DNA of 7,504 bases, taken from contig JABFWJ010000480.1 of the NCBI GenBank assembly GCA_013362295.1, positions 1-7,504 on the forward strand. The letters run 5' to 3'. A model generated the notes under the pieces. It was given only the letters and a program-made list of their open reading frames with translations, was not told where the DNA came from and did no database searches. This stretch comes from Thermoleophilia bacterium. GTDB lineage: Bacteria > Actinomycetota > Thermoleophilia > Gaiellales > Gaiellaceae. Positions 1 through 5,394 of the stretch are shown one piece after another (positions within the stretch are counted from its first letter, which is position 1; every line of letters begins with the position of its first letter). The position numbers and the translations under genes are program-made.

Positions 1-44
1 TGGCAGCGACACCGACGAGAAGTTCGACGGACGCTGGCGCGCCA

Positions 45-650
45 ATGACTCGCCTCGCGCTCGCCGCAATTCTCGCCCTCCTGCTTCTCGGGGCGGTCGG
101 CTGCGGAAGCAACAGCCGCTCCGAGAGCGGGGCTGGAAAAAGCTCTCGGCCGTCGACCACAGACGCGGCGGGCTCGCAGCTGACCGACCTGCGCGACATC
201 GACCAGCTGCGGTCACTGTTCAATCGGCGCTCTGGCCAGCCGCGGCTGATCCTGCTCGCCTCCCCGACCTGAAGCGTCTGCCAGATCGGGGCCAGTTGGG
301 TCCGACAGCACATCCTCAAGGCCCATCCCAGCGCGAAGCTGACCGTGTACGCGATCTGGATGCCGGTGCTCGCCGGCGACTCGCGCGGCGCCTGGGATCG
401 CCACGTCCTCGACGACCCGCGCGTCGTCAGCCTCTGGGATGGGTCCCGCCTCACCGGCGACTGGTTCGGAGAGCACACGGTCGGCGACCTCGGCGGTCCC
501 GGCGGCTTTGTCTGGGATGCCTTCCTCGGATTCGGCGGGGGCTCTCGGTGGCAGGCTAAACCCACGGCCGTCGTGGCCGCCGGCAGCCCCATCATCGACA
601 ACGTCGACCAGCTCGAGCAGCGCTTCGTCCCGCTTCTGAAGAACGGATGA
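45..650 (+). CDS. Predicted selenoprotein: thioredoxin-like lipoprotein with UxxC motif
   Basis: An open frame runs from ATG 45 to TGA 648-650, broken only by an in-frame TGA at 270-272 (codon 76). Read as selenocysteine it gives 201 residues. Residues 1-20 form a lipoprotein signal: basic start, a hydrophobic run and a lipobox ending AVGC, so Cys20 would be lipidated and the protein held outside the membrane. A low-complexity Ser/Gly linker follows to about residue 45. The segment RLILLASPT-U76-S-V-C79 is a beta strand followed by the redox motif of a thioredoxin fold, with Sec in the place of the first cysteine. The downstream part (PRVVSLWD, KPTAVV) continues in the same frame and looks like authentic protein, which argues against a chance stop. 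The likely role is thiol-disulfide or peroxide redox chemistry; the substrate is unknown. I see no clear ribosome site before ATG 45. Without UGA decoding only a 75-residue fragment without the redox site would form. A GTG at 345 could be miscalled as a separate gene start. Confidence 0.85.
270..272 (+). other. UGA codon predicted to be recoded as selenocysteine
   Basis: This TGA sits between SPT and SVC in the thioredoxin-like lipoprotein and supplies the first residue of a CxxC-type motif. TGC or TGT would differ by one base. The frame stays open for 125 codons afterwards. Confidence 0.82.
278..308 (+). promoter_or_regulatory. Candidate bacterial SECIS hairpin
   Basis: The 31 bases starting 5 nt after the UGA can fold symmetrically. 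CTG (278-280) pairs with CAG (306-308), and GATC (284-287) pairs with GGTC (299-302) including one G-U. The 3x3 internal loop between them has one possible C-G pair (282-304). The apical loop of 11 nt (288-298) starts with GGGG, about 16 nt after the UGA. A G at the loop start and this spacing are what known bacterial SelB-binding hairpins show. The stem is imperfect, so this is a candidate only. Confidence 0.5.
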
Positions 651-672
651 ACGCCACCCGCGCTGTCGCGGA

Positions 673-702
673 TTGACCAAATTGGCGGGAGCGGCGTAGA
701 TT
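673..702 (+). promoter_or_regulatory. Sigma-70-type promoter for the 742 gene
   Basis: TTGACC (673-678) and TAGATT (697-702) are separated by 18 nt and match -35/-10 boxes well for GC-rich DNA. Transcription would start near 709, leaving a short leader with a GGGAGGGAGAGG ribosome site before ATG 742. The box pair lies in the only A/T-enriched patch between the two genes. Confidence 0.55.
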
Positions 703-741
703 GTCTCTGCGGCAAATGTCCTGCAAAAGGGGAGGGAGAGG

Positions 742-1278
742 ATGAGACGGCTGATCGTGCTCGTGCTCGGACTCGCGGCGGCGCTTGTGCTCGTGCCGAG
801 CGCGGCCATTGCCGACAGCGCAACGCACACTTACATGCTAGAGATGGAGGGCCCGAACTTCGGCGCCGCCACGAACGGCGACATGGTCACGATCACCGGC
901 CACGCCGACTTCTCGGTCAATCCGAAGTCGGCCGACGGCTCGGGGGCGTTCACACACGCGCGCAACGGCACCGTTGTCGGCAGCGGCAGCTGGACGGCGA
1001 CCAAGCTGCTCGACTACCAGTCGTACGGCTGCGGGATCGTGTTCGACATGACGCTGCCGCCCGACTTCTGCGGCGGAAAGGTGAAGCTGCGCGTGATGCT
1101 GACCACGCCGAGCGGCCAGCTGCCGGCGACGATGACAGTGATCTGCATCATCGGGCCGAAGGCGCCGGCGAGCGCTTTCGGGGATAACCGGAGCGAGGGC
1201 GCGATGCTCGACGTCCCCGGCGTGATCAACTTCAACCACACCGCCGGCGGCGACAACGTCATCATCCAGACGAGCTAG
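742..1278 (+). CDS. Secreted protein of unknown function
   Basis: This encodes 178 residues from ATG 742, directly preceded by a strong purine-rich ribosome site (730-741). Residues 1-25 are a Sec signal peptide with a likely cleavage after AIA or ADS-A. The mature part is rich in Thr, Ser and Gly with alternating hydrophobic residues, suggesting a beta-sandwich, and there are no predicted membrane segments. Four cysteines (in YGCG, DFCGG and VICII, plus spacing that would allow a disulfide) fit an exported protein; the count is three clearly clustered in the middle of the mature chain with no other obvious motif. I do not recognise the family. It has its own promoter and ends before a strong hairpin, so it is probably a single-gene transcript. 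No catalytic motif is visible. Confidence 0.85.
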   Translation: MRRLIVLVLGLAAALVLVPSAAIADSATHTYMLEMEGPNFGAATNGDMVTITGHADFSVNPKSADGSGAFTHARNGTVVGSGSWTATKLLDYQSYGCGIVFDMTLPPDFCGGKVKLRVMLTTPSGQLPATMTVICIIGPKAPASAFGDNRSEGAMLDVPGVINFNHTAGGDNVIIQTS

Positions 1279-1301
1279 CGCTCAGGCACGCGAGGCATTG
1301 G

Positions 1302-1337
1302 CGCGAGGACGGCGCGCGCATCCGCGCCGTCCTCGCG
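1302..1337. terminator. Perfect 15-bp hairpin between convergent genes
   Basis: CGCGAGGACGGCGCG (1302-1316) and its exact reverse complement (1323-1337) flank a 6-nt loop. It lies between the stop of the secreted-protein gene (1278) and the stop of the opposing membrane-protein gene (1345). Its position suggests a bidirectional terminator. There is no T tract on either side, so it may work as a transcript end-protecting stem or with Rho. Confidence 0.65.
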
Positions 1338-1344
1338 AGCGCTC

Positions 1345-1947
1345 CTAGTCCGTCCGTGCGTCCGATGCCCGGAGACGATGCGCGAGCCCGAGGAAGAAGG
1401 GGACGAGCATCAGACCGAAGGCCGCGTGGATGAAGACCTCGAAGCCCTGGTCGGGGCCCTTCGGGTTCGTGAACCACTGGAACAGCGTGTTCCCAAAGAT
1501 CTGGAAGTTGACGACGTAGAGCGCCAAGCCATAGAGGACCCCTGCGCCGCCGAGGACGAGCCAATTCCGCAGCAGCGGCGCGAGCGCGCCGACGAGCAGC
1601 GCGAACACGATCCCGAACGCGATCGAGAGCGAGATGTGCACGATCGCGCCGGTCGCCAGCATGTCCAGCGTCGGCGTCATCGAGGCGGGCTTGTCGGTGC
1701 CGTGGAAGATCGTCGAGATGTCCATGAACGGCGCCAGCGACGGCTTCCCCTGGTTCGTTGCGTACGCCATGTTGGCGAGCAGGAAGACGAAGCCGGCGGC
1801 GATGCCCGCGGCCGTACCGCGTGTGAACAGGTCGCCGATGTTCCACGCGAGCCGCCGCGCGTAGGAGACGTGCGGCTCGATGTACGCCTCGTCGGGTAGC
1901 GGTCTGCCGTCCGTGACCCGGCCGCGCTTGCGTAGACGAGTGGCCAT
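1345..1947 (-). CDS. Four-helix integral membrane protein, unknown function
   Basis: The product has 200 residues. The frame is open further upstream to 2130, but that extension overlaps the preceding gene. ATG 1947 is chosen because AAGGGGTGA lies just before it at normal spacing. A basic, hydrophilic N-terminus (about 1-43) is followed by four hydrophobic segments at roughly 44-64, 97-126, 128-150 and 171-192. The loop between the first two contains PFMDISTIFHG and the one between the last two contains an FTNPKGPDQG stretch. I do not recognise a named family or any catalytic motif. It is the last gene of the minus-strand operon, 67 nt after the AhpD-like/NnrE fusion, so it may be a membrane partner of that set; this is inferred from position only. 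Confidence 0.85.
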   Translation of the reverse strand: MATRLRKRGRVTDGRPLPDEAYIEPHVSYARRLAWNIGDLFTRGTAAGIAAGFVFLLANMAYATNQGKPSLAPFMDISTIFHGTDKPASMTPTLDMLATGAIVHISLSIAFGIVFALLVGALAPLLRNWLVLGGAGVLYGLALYVVNFQIFGNTLFQWFTNPKGPDQGFEVFIHAAFGLMLVPFFLGLAHRLRASDARTD

Positions 1948-2014
1948 GGTTCTGTCACCCCTTTTCGGAGACTGCGCGTACCAATGCTTCGATGCAGCCG
2001 CCCGGAGGATCGAT

Positions 2015-3286
2015 TCAGGCGACGGCCCCGGAGGCGTCGATCCTGACGATGGCTGATCGCCCGAATGGCGATCTGTGGCTGGCGCCGAGGCGTTCGTAGA
2101 CGGCAGGCGGAACCGAGATGTCGGCGACATAGAGATTGCCGGTCACGTCGGCGGCATCCGCGCTCCGCAGCCCTTCTTTCGGCAGCGCAAGCGTGAGCGT
2201 GGCGGCGGCCCGGATGTGCGGGTCGTGAAGGCGGCCGCTCTCGAGCTCGAGGCCGGACGGGACATCGAGTGAGAGAACGAGCGCGCCGGCTGTGCGCCGG
2301 ATCAGCTCAGCAGTTCTACCCGAGGGCGCACCGCTCTGGCCGTAGCCGAGCAGCGCGTCGACGACCAGGTCTTCACTGGCCGAGACGTCGCCGTGTGGAA
2401 TGTCGAGCCGGGCGAGCGCGTCGTATTGCTTGCGGGTCACCGGCGCGAGCCGCTCGGGTGGAGCGGCGAGAGCGACCGAGACGCGCGCTCCGGCGGCGGC
2501 TAGGTGACGGGCGGCGGCGAGGCCGCCGCCGCCGTTGCCTCCGCTGCCGGCGAGAACGAGGACGCGGCGGTCGCTGGCGTCGCTGCCGAGCAGGTGGCGC
2601 GCGAGTAGCGCGAGGTTGCGGCCGGCGTTCTCCATCATCTGCTCGAGCGAGATCGCGAACTCCTCGATCATCAGCCGGTCGACCTCGCGCATCTGCGCGA
2701 CCGAGATCCACGGAAGCGCTTCGGCCGCGACCGTCGGGAACCGCATCGCGGCGGCTCCGTATCGGCGCGGCTTCCGCAGTTCGGGCGCCCAATCGCGCTC
2801 CAGTTGCACGCCGAGGCCGTCGGCGACGCGGTTGACGTAGTTGTAGTAGGAGACGACCTGGTTCGCGTCGACGATGGCGCGGTCGTCGAGGCCGTGCCTC
2901 CGTAGCTCATCGAGATCCGCCTCGACGATGTCTGCAGGCGTGAGCGTCAGCTTGCGCGCGTACGCAAGCAGCGCGGCCAGCCGCGGCCCGAGCCTGCCGA
3001 CGTTGCCGGAGACGACCGCCTCCGCGAGCGAGGCGTCACCGGATTCGCGGGTGAGCGCCTCGCCGTGCTGGACGACTCAGTAGTGGCAGTCGTTGACGGC
3101 GGAGACGGCGACGGCGAGCGCCTCGCGGTCGGCGCGCGTCAGCGGCGACTCGCCGAACATGATCGTCCTGTAGAGCCGCACGTGCGCCGCGAGCGCGTTG
3201 GGGTTGAGCGAGTGTGAGGCGAGGATGTTCGCAAGCTCGCCGGCGCCAACCGCCGTCTCCACCCATGCGATTCGCTCCTGTTCCAT
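2015..3286 (-). CDS. nnrE: Predicted selenoprotein: AhpD-like domain (CxxU) fused to NAD(P)H-hydrate epimerase
   Basis: From ATG 3286 one frame reaches TGA 2017-2015, interrupted only by TGA at 3079-3077 (codon 70). Read through, it gives 423 residues. Residues 1 to about 175 match the AhpD-like peroxidase-related family: E55, then NDC67-H-Y-U70-VVQH74, which is the E...CxxC...H proton-relay site with Sec as the second cysteine. The later NYVNRVADGLGV segment is typical of the end of that domain. Residues about 190-423 are a YjeF_N epimerase: MMENAGRN (217-224), glycine-rich phosphate loop G247-SGGNGGGGL, DALLGYGQSG (310-319), LDVPSG with D341 and ALPKEG with K370. NnrE interconverts R and S forms of hydrated NAD(P)H for repair. 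The loop lacks the usual NNGGDG form (Asp is Gly). The separate ADP/ATP-dependent dehydratase domain is absent. The start lies 5 nt after the cupredoxin stop. An internal ATG at 2746 could also yield NnrE alone. Confidence 0.85.
2755..2758 (-). promoter_or_regulatory. Internal ribosome site before possible NnrE-only start
   Basis: GGAG lies 8 nt before an in-frame ATG (2746-2744) that falls exactly in the linker between the AhpD-like and epimerase domains. Initiation here would give a 243-residue stand-alone NnrE, about the usual length. It could keep the epimerase made when selenium is short. It may also be chance within a coding GC-rich stretch. Confidence 0.35.
3029..3062 (-). promoter_or_regulatory. 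Candidate bacterial SECIS hairpin
   Basis: On the minus strand, 14 nt after the UGA, CGAGGCG (3062-3056) pairs perfectly with CGCCTCG (3035-3029). After a one-base bulge (C3055), TCACC (3054-3050) pairs with GGTGA (3040-3036). This gives 12 base pairs around a 9-nt loop CGCGAATCC whose second base is G. Loop distance from the UGA is about 28 nt, within the range I associate with bacterial SECIS elements. GC-rich DNA makes hairpins easily, but this one is unusually regular. Confidence 0.6.
3077..3079 (-). other. UGA codon predicted to be recoded as selenocysteine
   Basis: The TGA follows NDCHY and precedes VVQH. In AhpD-like proteins this position is the second, resolving or attacking cysteine of CxxC. 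The conserved His four residues later and the whole rest of the domain follow in frame, so the codon is most simply read as Sec, giving CxxU. Confidence 0.85.
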
Positions 3287-3291
3287 GGCTG

Positions 3292-3591
3292 CTAGGAAAC
3301 CGTAAAGCGGCCGTGCATGAGCGTCCGATGCGGGTCGCAGACGTAGCGGTCGGTTCCGCGCCGTAGCTTGATCCTGATCGTCTTGGTGCCGAAGAAGGCG
3401 ACGCCGGTGACGACCTTGTTCAGGCCGGGGCCGCTGATGTGGAAGTCGTGGATCGAGGAGCGATCGGAGACGGCGAGCAGGTAGGTCCCGGCCCGCAGCT
3501 TCGTCAGCGCCGCCTCCGACTGCCCAGCCCTTGACGCCGCGAGCGCGAGCGCAGCGATGAGGAGCGCGACTTGGAGCGGTCGCCCTCGCAT
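3292..3591 (-). CDS. Small secreted cupredoxin (plastocyanin-like)
   Basis: The product has 99 residues with a signal peptide of about 28 (hydrophobic ALLIAALALAA, cleavage near SEAA-L). The rest matches the short half of a type-1 copper fold. It has histidines at 48 and 51 in IHDFHISG and a C-terminal YVC85-DPH88-RTLM92-HG ligand loop. This gives the expected His/Cys/His/Met copper site with plastocyanin-like C-x2-H spacing. It would be a periplasmic or cell-surface electron carrier. ATG 3591 overlaps the stop of the DsrE-like gene (TGATG), showing translational coupling. The stop is TAG at 3294-3292, 5 nt before the AhpD-like/NnrE start. At about 70 mature residues it is shorter than classical plastocyanin (about 100), so some strands are reduced. 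Confidence 0.85.
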   Translation of the reverse strand: MRGRPLQVALLIAALALAASRAGQSEAALTKLRAGTYLLAVSDRSSIHDFHISGPGLNKVVTGVAFFGTKTIRIKLRRGTDRYVCDPHRTLMHGRFTVS

Positions 3592-3947
3592 CAGAAGGTC
3601 ACCACCTGGTAGCCGTCGGCGATCAGCCGGCGGGTACTCGGGTGCTGCTCGTACTCGTCGACCAGCGGGATCCCGGCCTGCTCGACCTGCTCGGTGACGC
3701 CGCAGCGGTCGGCGCAGTAGCTGCGGGCGCCGGCGACGCCGTCACGGACCTCCTCGAAGGCGCCGTGGTAGCGGTGGCTGGCGTCGGCGAGGGTGCCGAT
3801 CCAGGTCGTGCCGGCGCCGTCGAAGACGATCGTGACCTCGTCGCCCGTCTCCTTGAACTCCTTCGCCGTCACGAGCGCGTTCGCCACGCGGCCCATGCCT
3901 TCGCGCCCTTCGGTGCGGGCGAAGACGACAAGTGCTGCTTTCGCCAT
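3591..3947 (-). CDS. DsrE-like family protein
   Basis: This encodes 118 residues from ATG 3947, preceded by AAGGAGGA at ideal spacing. It shows the features of single-domain DsrE/DsrF-like proteins: an N-terminal strand (ALVVFAR), GRVANALVTAKEFKETG helix, EVTIVFDGAGT strand and turn, SYC78-ADRC82 cysteines, and a C-terminal GYQVVTF strand. DsrE relatives relay sulfur or bind small molecules through a conserved cysteine. Here the Cys78/Cys82 pair could be the active thiols. No DsrF, DsrH or TusA partner is visible, so the substrate is unknown. It is the first gene of the minus-strand operon and overlaps the cupredoxin start by one base. Confidence 0.88.
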   Translation of the reverse strand: MAKAALVVFARTEGREGMGRVANALVTAKEFKETGDEVTIVFDGAGTTWIGTLADASHRYHGAFEEVRDGVAGARSYCADRCGVTEQVEQAGIPLVDEYEQHPSTRRLIADGYQVVTF

Positions 3948-4055
3948 CCAGACTCCTCCTTTTCGATCATTGCCCGGTTAGAGGCGCTGCCGGCCGGAAG
4001 CGGTTCAAGAGGCCGGCGCATCTGACCGGCCGTCGGCAACCACGAAGGGGACGAG
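3948..4055. promoter_or_regulatory. Divergent promoter region, DsrE operon and radical SAM gene
   Basis: These 108 bases separate two divergently transcribed starts and must hold both promoters. Visible ribosome sites are AAGGAGGA (minus, before 3947) and AAGGGG (plus, 4044-4049, before ATG 4056). A GGCCGG (4011-4016) / CCGGCC (4026-4031) inverted repeat with a 9-nt spacer, and another CCGGCC at 3990-3995, could be an operator. I cannot assign -35/-10 boxes with confidence. Confidence 0.45.
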
Positions 4056-4616
4056 ATGGCGCTTGTGCAACGGCAGAGGGTCGACCGGGACGAGGTCTTC
4101 CTCGAGCACACGAAGTCGATCTGCCCGGTCTGCAAGGCGATCATCGACGCCGAGGTCAACATCCGCGACAACGCGTACTCATGCGCAAACGCTGTCGCGA
4201 GCAACGGGCAGTTCGAAGCGCTCGTCTACTCCGACGCCGAGCTCTACCTGCGCCAGCAGCGCTTCAACAAGCCCGGCACTCTGCCGCTCGCCTTCCAGAC
4301 CGAGCTCAAGGACGGCTGCCCGCTCGACTGCGGCCTTTGCCCCGAGCACAAGCAGCACTCCTGCCTCGGCCTGATCGAGGTGAACAGCAATTGCAACCTC
4401 GACTGCCCGATCTGCTTCGCCGACTCCGGCCACCAACCCGACGGCTACGCGCTGACGCGCGAGCAGGTGGCCTTCATGCTCGACACGTTCGTCGCTGCCG
4501 AAGGCGATCCGGAGGTGATCCAGTTCTCGGGCGGCGAGCCGACGATCCACCCGCAGATCGTCGAGTTCGTGGCGTCGAACCGCTCCGGGCGTTGCGCTCT
4601 TTGTTCAGCTCGGTAG
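4056..4616 (+). CDS. Truncated radical SAM protein
   Basis: The product has 186 residues from ATG 4056 with a good ribosome site. It contains an N-terminal cysteine cluster (C23-P-V-C26, C43), a second cluster (C88, C92, C95, C103) and the radical SAM motif C113-NLD-C117-PI-C120 for the 4Fe-4S cluster, followed by FSGGEPTIHP (157-166). The layout (FNKPGT, FQTELKDGCPLDCGLCP, HKQHSCLGLIEV) resembles long radical SAM enzymes of the group that includes MJ0619-type methylases and tetraether synthase; that family placement is from memory. Members run to about 450-500 residues. Here recognisable sequence ends near VEFVAS (about residue 174, base 4577). A short unrelated tail, SNRSGRCALCSAR, then runs to TAG 4614-4616. 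Most of the barrel is missing, so it is almost certainly inactive. Its 3' end overlaps the toxin gene by 12 bases, pointing to a rearrangement joint at 4575-4605. Confidence 0.85.
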   Translation: MALVQRQRVDRDEVFLEHTKSICPVCKAIIDAEVNIRDNAYSCANAVASNGQFEALVYSDAELYLRQQRFNKPGTLPLAFQTELKDGCPLDCGLCPEHKQHSCLGLIEVNSNCNLDCPICFADSGHQPDGYALTREQVAFMLDTFVAAEGDPEVIQFSGGEPTIHPQIVEFVASNRSGRCALCSAR

Positions 4617-5006
4617 GGGCGTGATCGTGCCTTCGCGGGCGACGGTGCCGAAGTGGCGGCTGTCGAGGGTGAGCACGTGGCCGCCGTGGCGCTCTGCGCA
4701 GGCGATCACTGCCGCGTCGGCGAATCCGAGCGGCAGATCAGCGTAGCGGCGGACAAGCTCTCGAACCCGAGCGAGGTCGTCGTCTGGGGGTTCGAGCACG
4801 AAGGCGCGCTCCTGCAGGTCGGCGAGGAAGGCGTCGAGCACCTCGAGGCCGAGCCGCTGCTCGATCAGGTAGCCGATCTCGGCCAGGATGCCGGCGGGAA
4901 CCAGGTAGGGGCCATGATCGGCGAGCAGCGCCTCGCGGACCGGCCGGTGGTCGGGGTCGCGCTTGTTCAAAAGCGCAAACACGGCGGAGGTGTCGAGTGT
5001 GACTAT
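4605..5006 (-). CDS. vapC: PIN-domain ribonuclease toxin, VapC type
   Basis: This encodes about 133 residues of PIN domain. Acidic active-site residues are in place: D5 in LDTSA, E43 in ILAEIGYL, D97 in GFADAAVIA and D115 in LTLDSRHFG. VapC toxins cleave RNA using these with magnesium. The start is odd: the first ATG/GTG/TTG is GTG 4982, which would cut off the VTLDTSA segment with the first catalytic Asp. The homologous N-terminus begins at ATA 5006-5004, which overlaps the antitoxin TAG stop, exactly where a coupled start is expected. Either AUA is used as a weak start or an original ATG has mutated. The gene lies directly after the antitoxin and its 3' end overlaps the truncated radical SAM gene. 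Confidence 0.85.
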   Translation of the reverse strand: MVTLDTSAVFALLNKRDPDHRPVREALLADHGPYLVPAGILAEIGYLIEQRLGLEVLDAFLADLQERAFVLEPPDDDLARVRELVRRYADLPLGFADAAVIACAERHGGHVLTLDSRHFGTVAREGTITPLPS

Positions 5007-5236
5007 CGAGCGCGCCAGTGCTGCTGGAGCCAGGTCTCGCTCTCGCGGCCGGAGAGCTCGGCGTCGGCGCCCAGTCCGAGCGAGCGCGGCCGCGGCGCCG
5101 CGGCCCCTTCCAGGTAGCGGCGCAGCGCCTCCCGTACCAGCTCGGCCTGCGGCCTTCCGCTCCGCCGCGCCTGCTCTTGCAGTGCTCGCTGGAGATCAGC
5201 GGGCAAGTACAGCGTCGTCTTCTCCACGAGCCGCAC
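5003..5236 (-). CDS. vapB: Ribbon-helix-helix antitoxin, VapB type
   Basis: The product has 77 residues if started at GTG 5236. The frame is open to 5329, but the domain starts at VEKTTLYLPADL, so the upstream part is unlikely to be translated; GTG 5227 is an alternative. The beta strand (KTTLYLP) and two helices (ADLQRALQEQARRSG, PQAELVREALRRYL) form an RHH/CopG DNA-binding fold. The C-terminal tail (SGRESETWLQQHWRAR) would wrap the toxin. It would neutralise the PIN toxin and repress its own operon. The stop TAG (5005-5003) overlaps the presumed toxin start, as is usual for coupled pairs. No strong ribosome site is seen, so translation may be leaderless. Confidence 0.82.
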   Translation of the reverse strand: MRLVEKTTLYLPADLQRALQEQARRSGRPQAELVREALRRYLEGAAAPRPRSLGLGADAELSGRESETWLQQHWRAR

Positions 5237-5321
5237 TCTACCACACACCACATATGGCGAGCCAGCCATCGACTGAACTGCAAGCGCGCGGGATCCGGCC
5301 GCCCGACAGCCCGATGCGAAT

Positions 5322-5360
5322 AAAAACACCCCACACGCAAGGTCGGGCGTGTGTAAGGGG
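5322..5360 (-). terminator. Rho-independent terminator-like hairpin, minus strand
   Basis: On the minus strand CCCC (5360-5357) and ACACGC (5352-5347) pair with GCGTGT (5338-5333) and GGGG (5332-5329), with a 4-nt bulge. This is followed by TGTTTTTATT (5328 down to about 5319), a rare T-rich run in this GC-rich window. It would stop transcription coming from the right before the antitoxin gene. No minus-strand gene ends immediately upstream, so it may shield the TA pair from read-through or be a relic. Confidence 0.45.
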
Positions 5361-5394
5361 TTCAGCTGGCTGGATCGGTGGAAGGGGACGACGG

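Noticed and set aside
1..48. End of an upstream gene overlapping ATG 45 (ATGA)
   Set aside because: Frame 1 does end at TGA 46-48, but only 15 codons are visible and other frames are also open, so a real gene cannot be supported.
45..650. Sequencing error explaining the two UGA interruptions
   Set aside because: Both stops are UGA, both replace exactly one cysteine of a redox pair, and both frames stay open afterwards. Random errors would not hit these two codons. The frameshifts at the right end are of a different kind.
213..830. Long minus-strand open frame across the lipoprotein and signal-peptide region
   Set aside because: Low-complexity Ala/Arg/Pro composition and overlap with two well-supported plus-strand genes mark it as a GC-rich shadow.
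1378..1899. Plus-strand open frame opposite the membrane protein
   Set aside because: Its Arg/Glu/Asp-rich composition is the mirror of hydrophobic codons on the other strand, and it has no recognisable domain.
4963..5394. N-terminal extension of the oxidoreductase gene
   Set aside because: The extension is Arg/Ala-rich, antisense to the antitoxin, and the ribosome site lies at 5381-5388 before ATG 5395.
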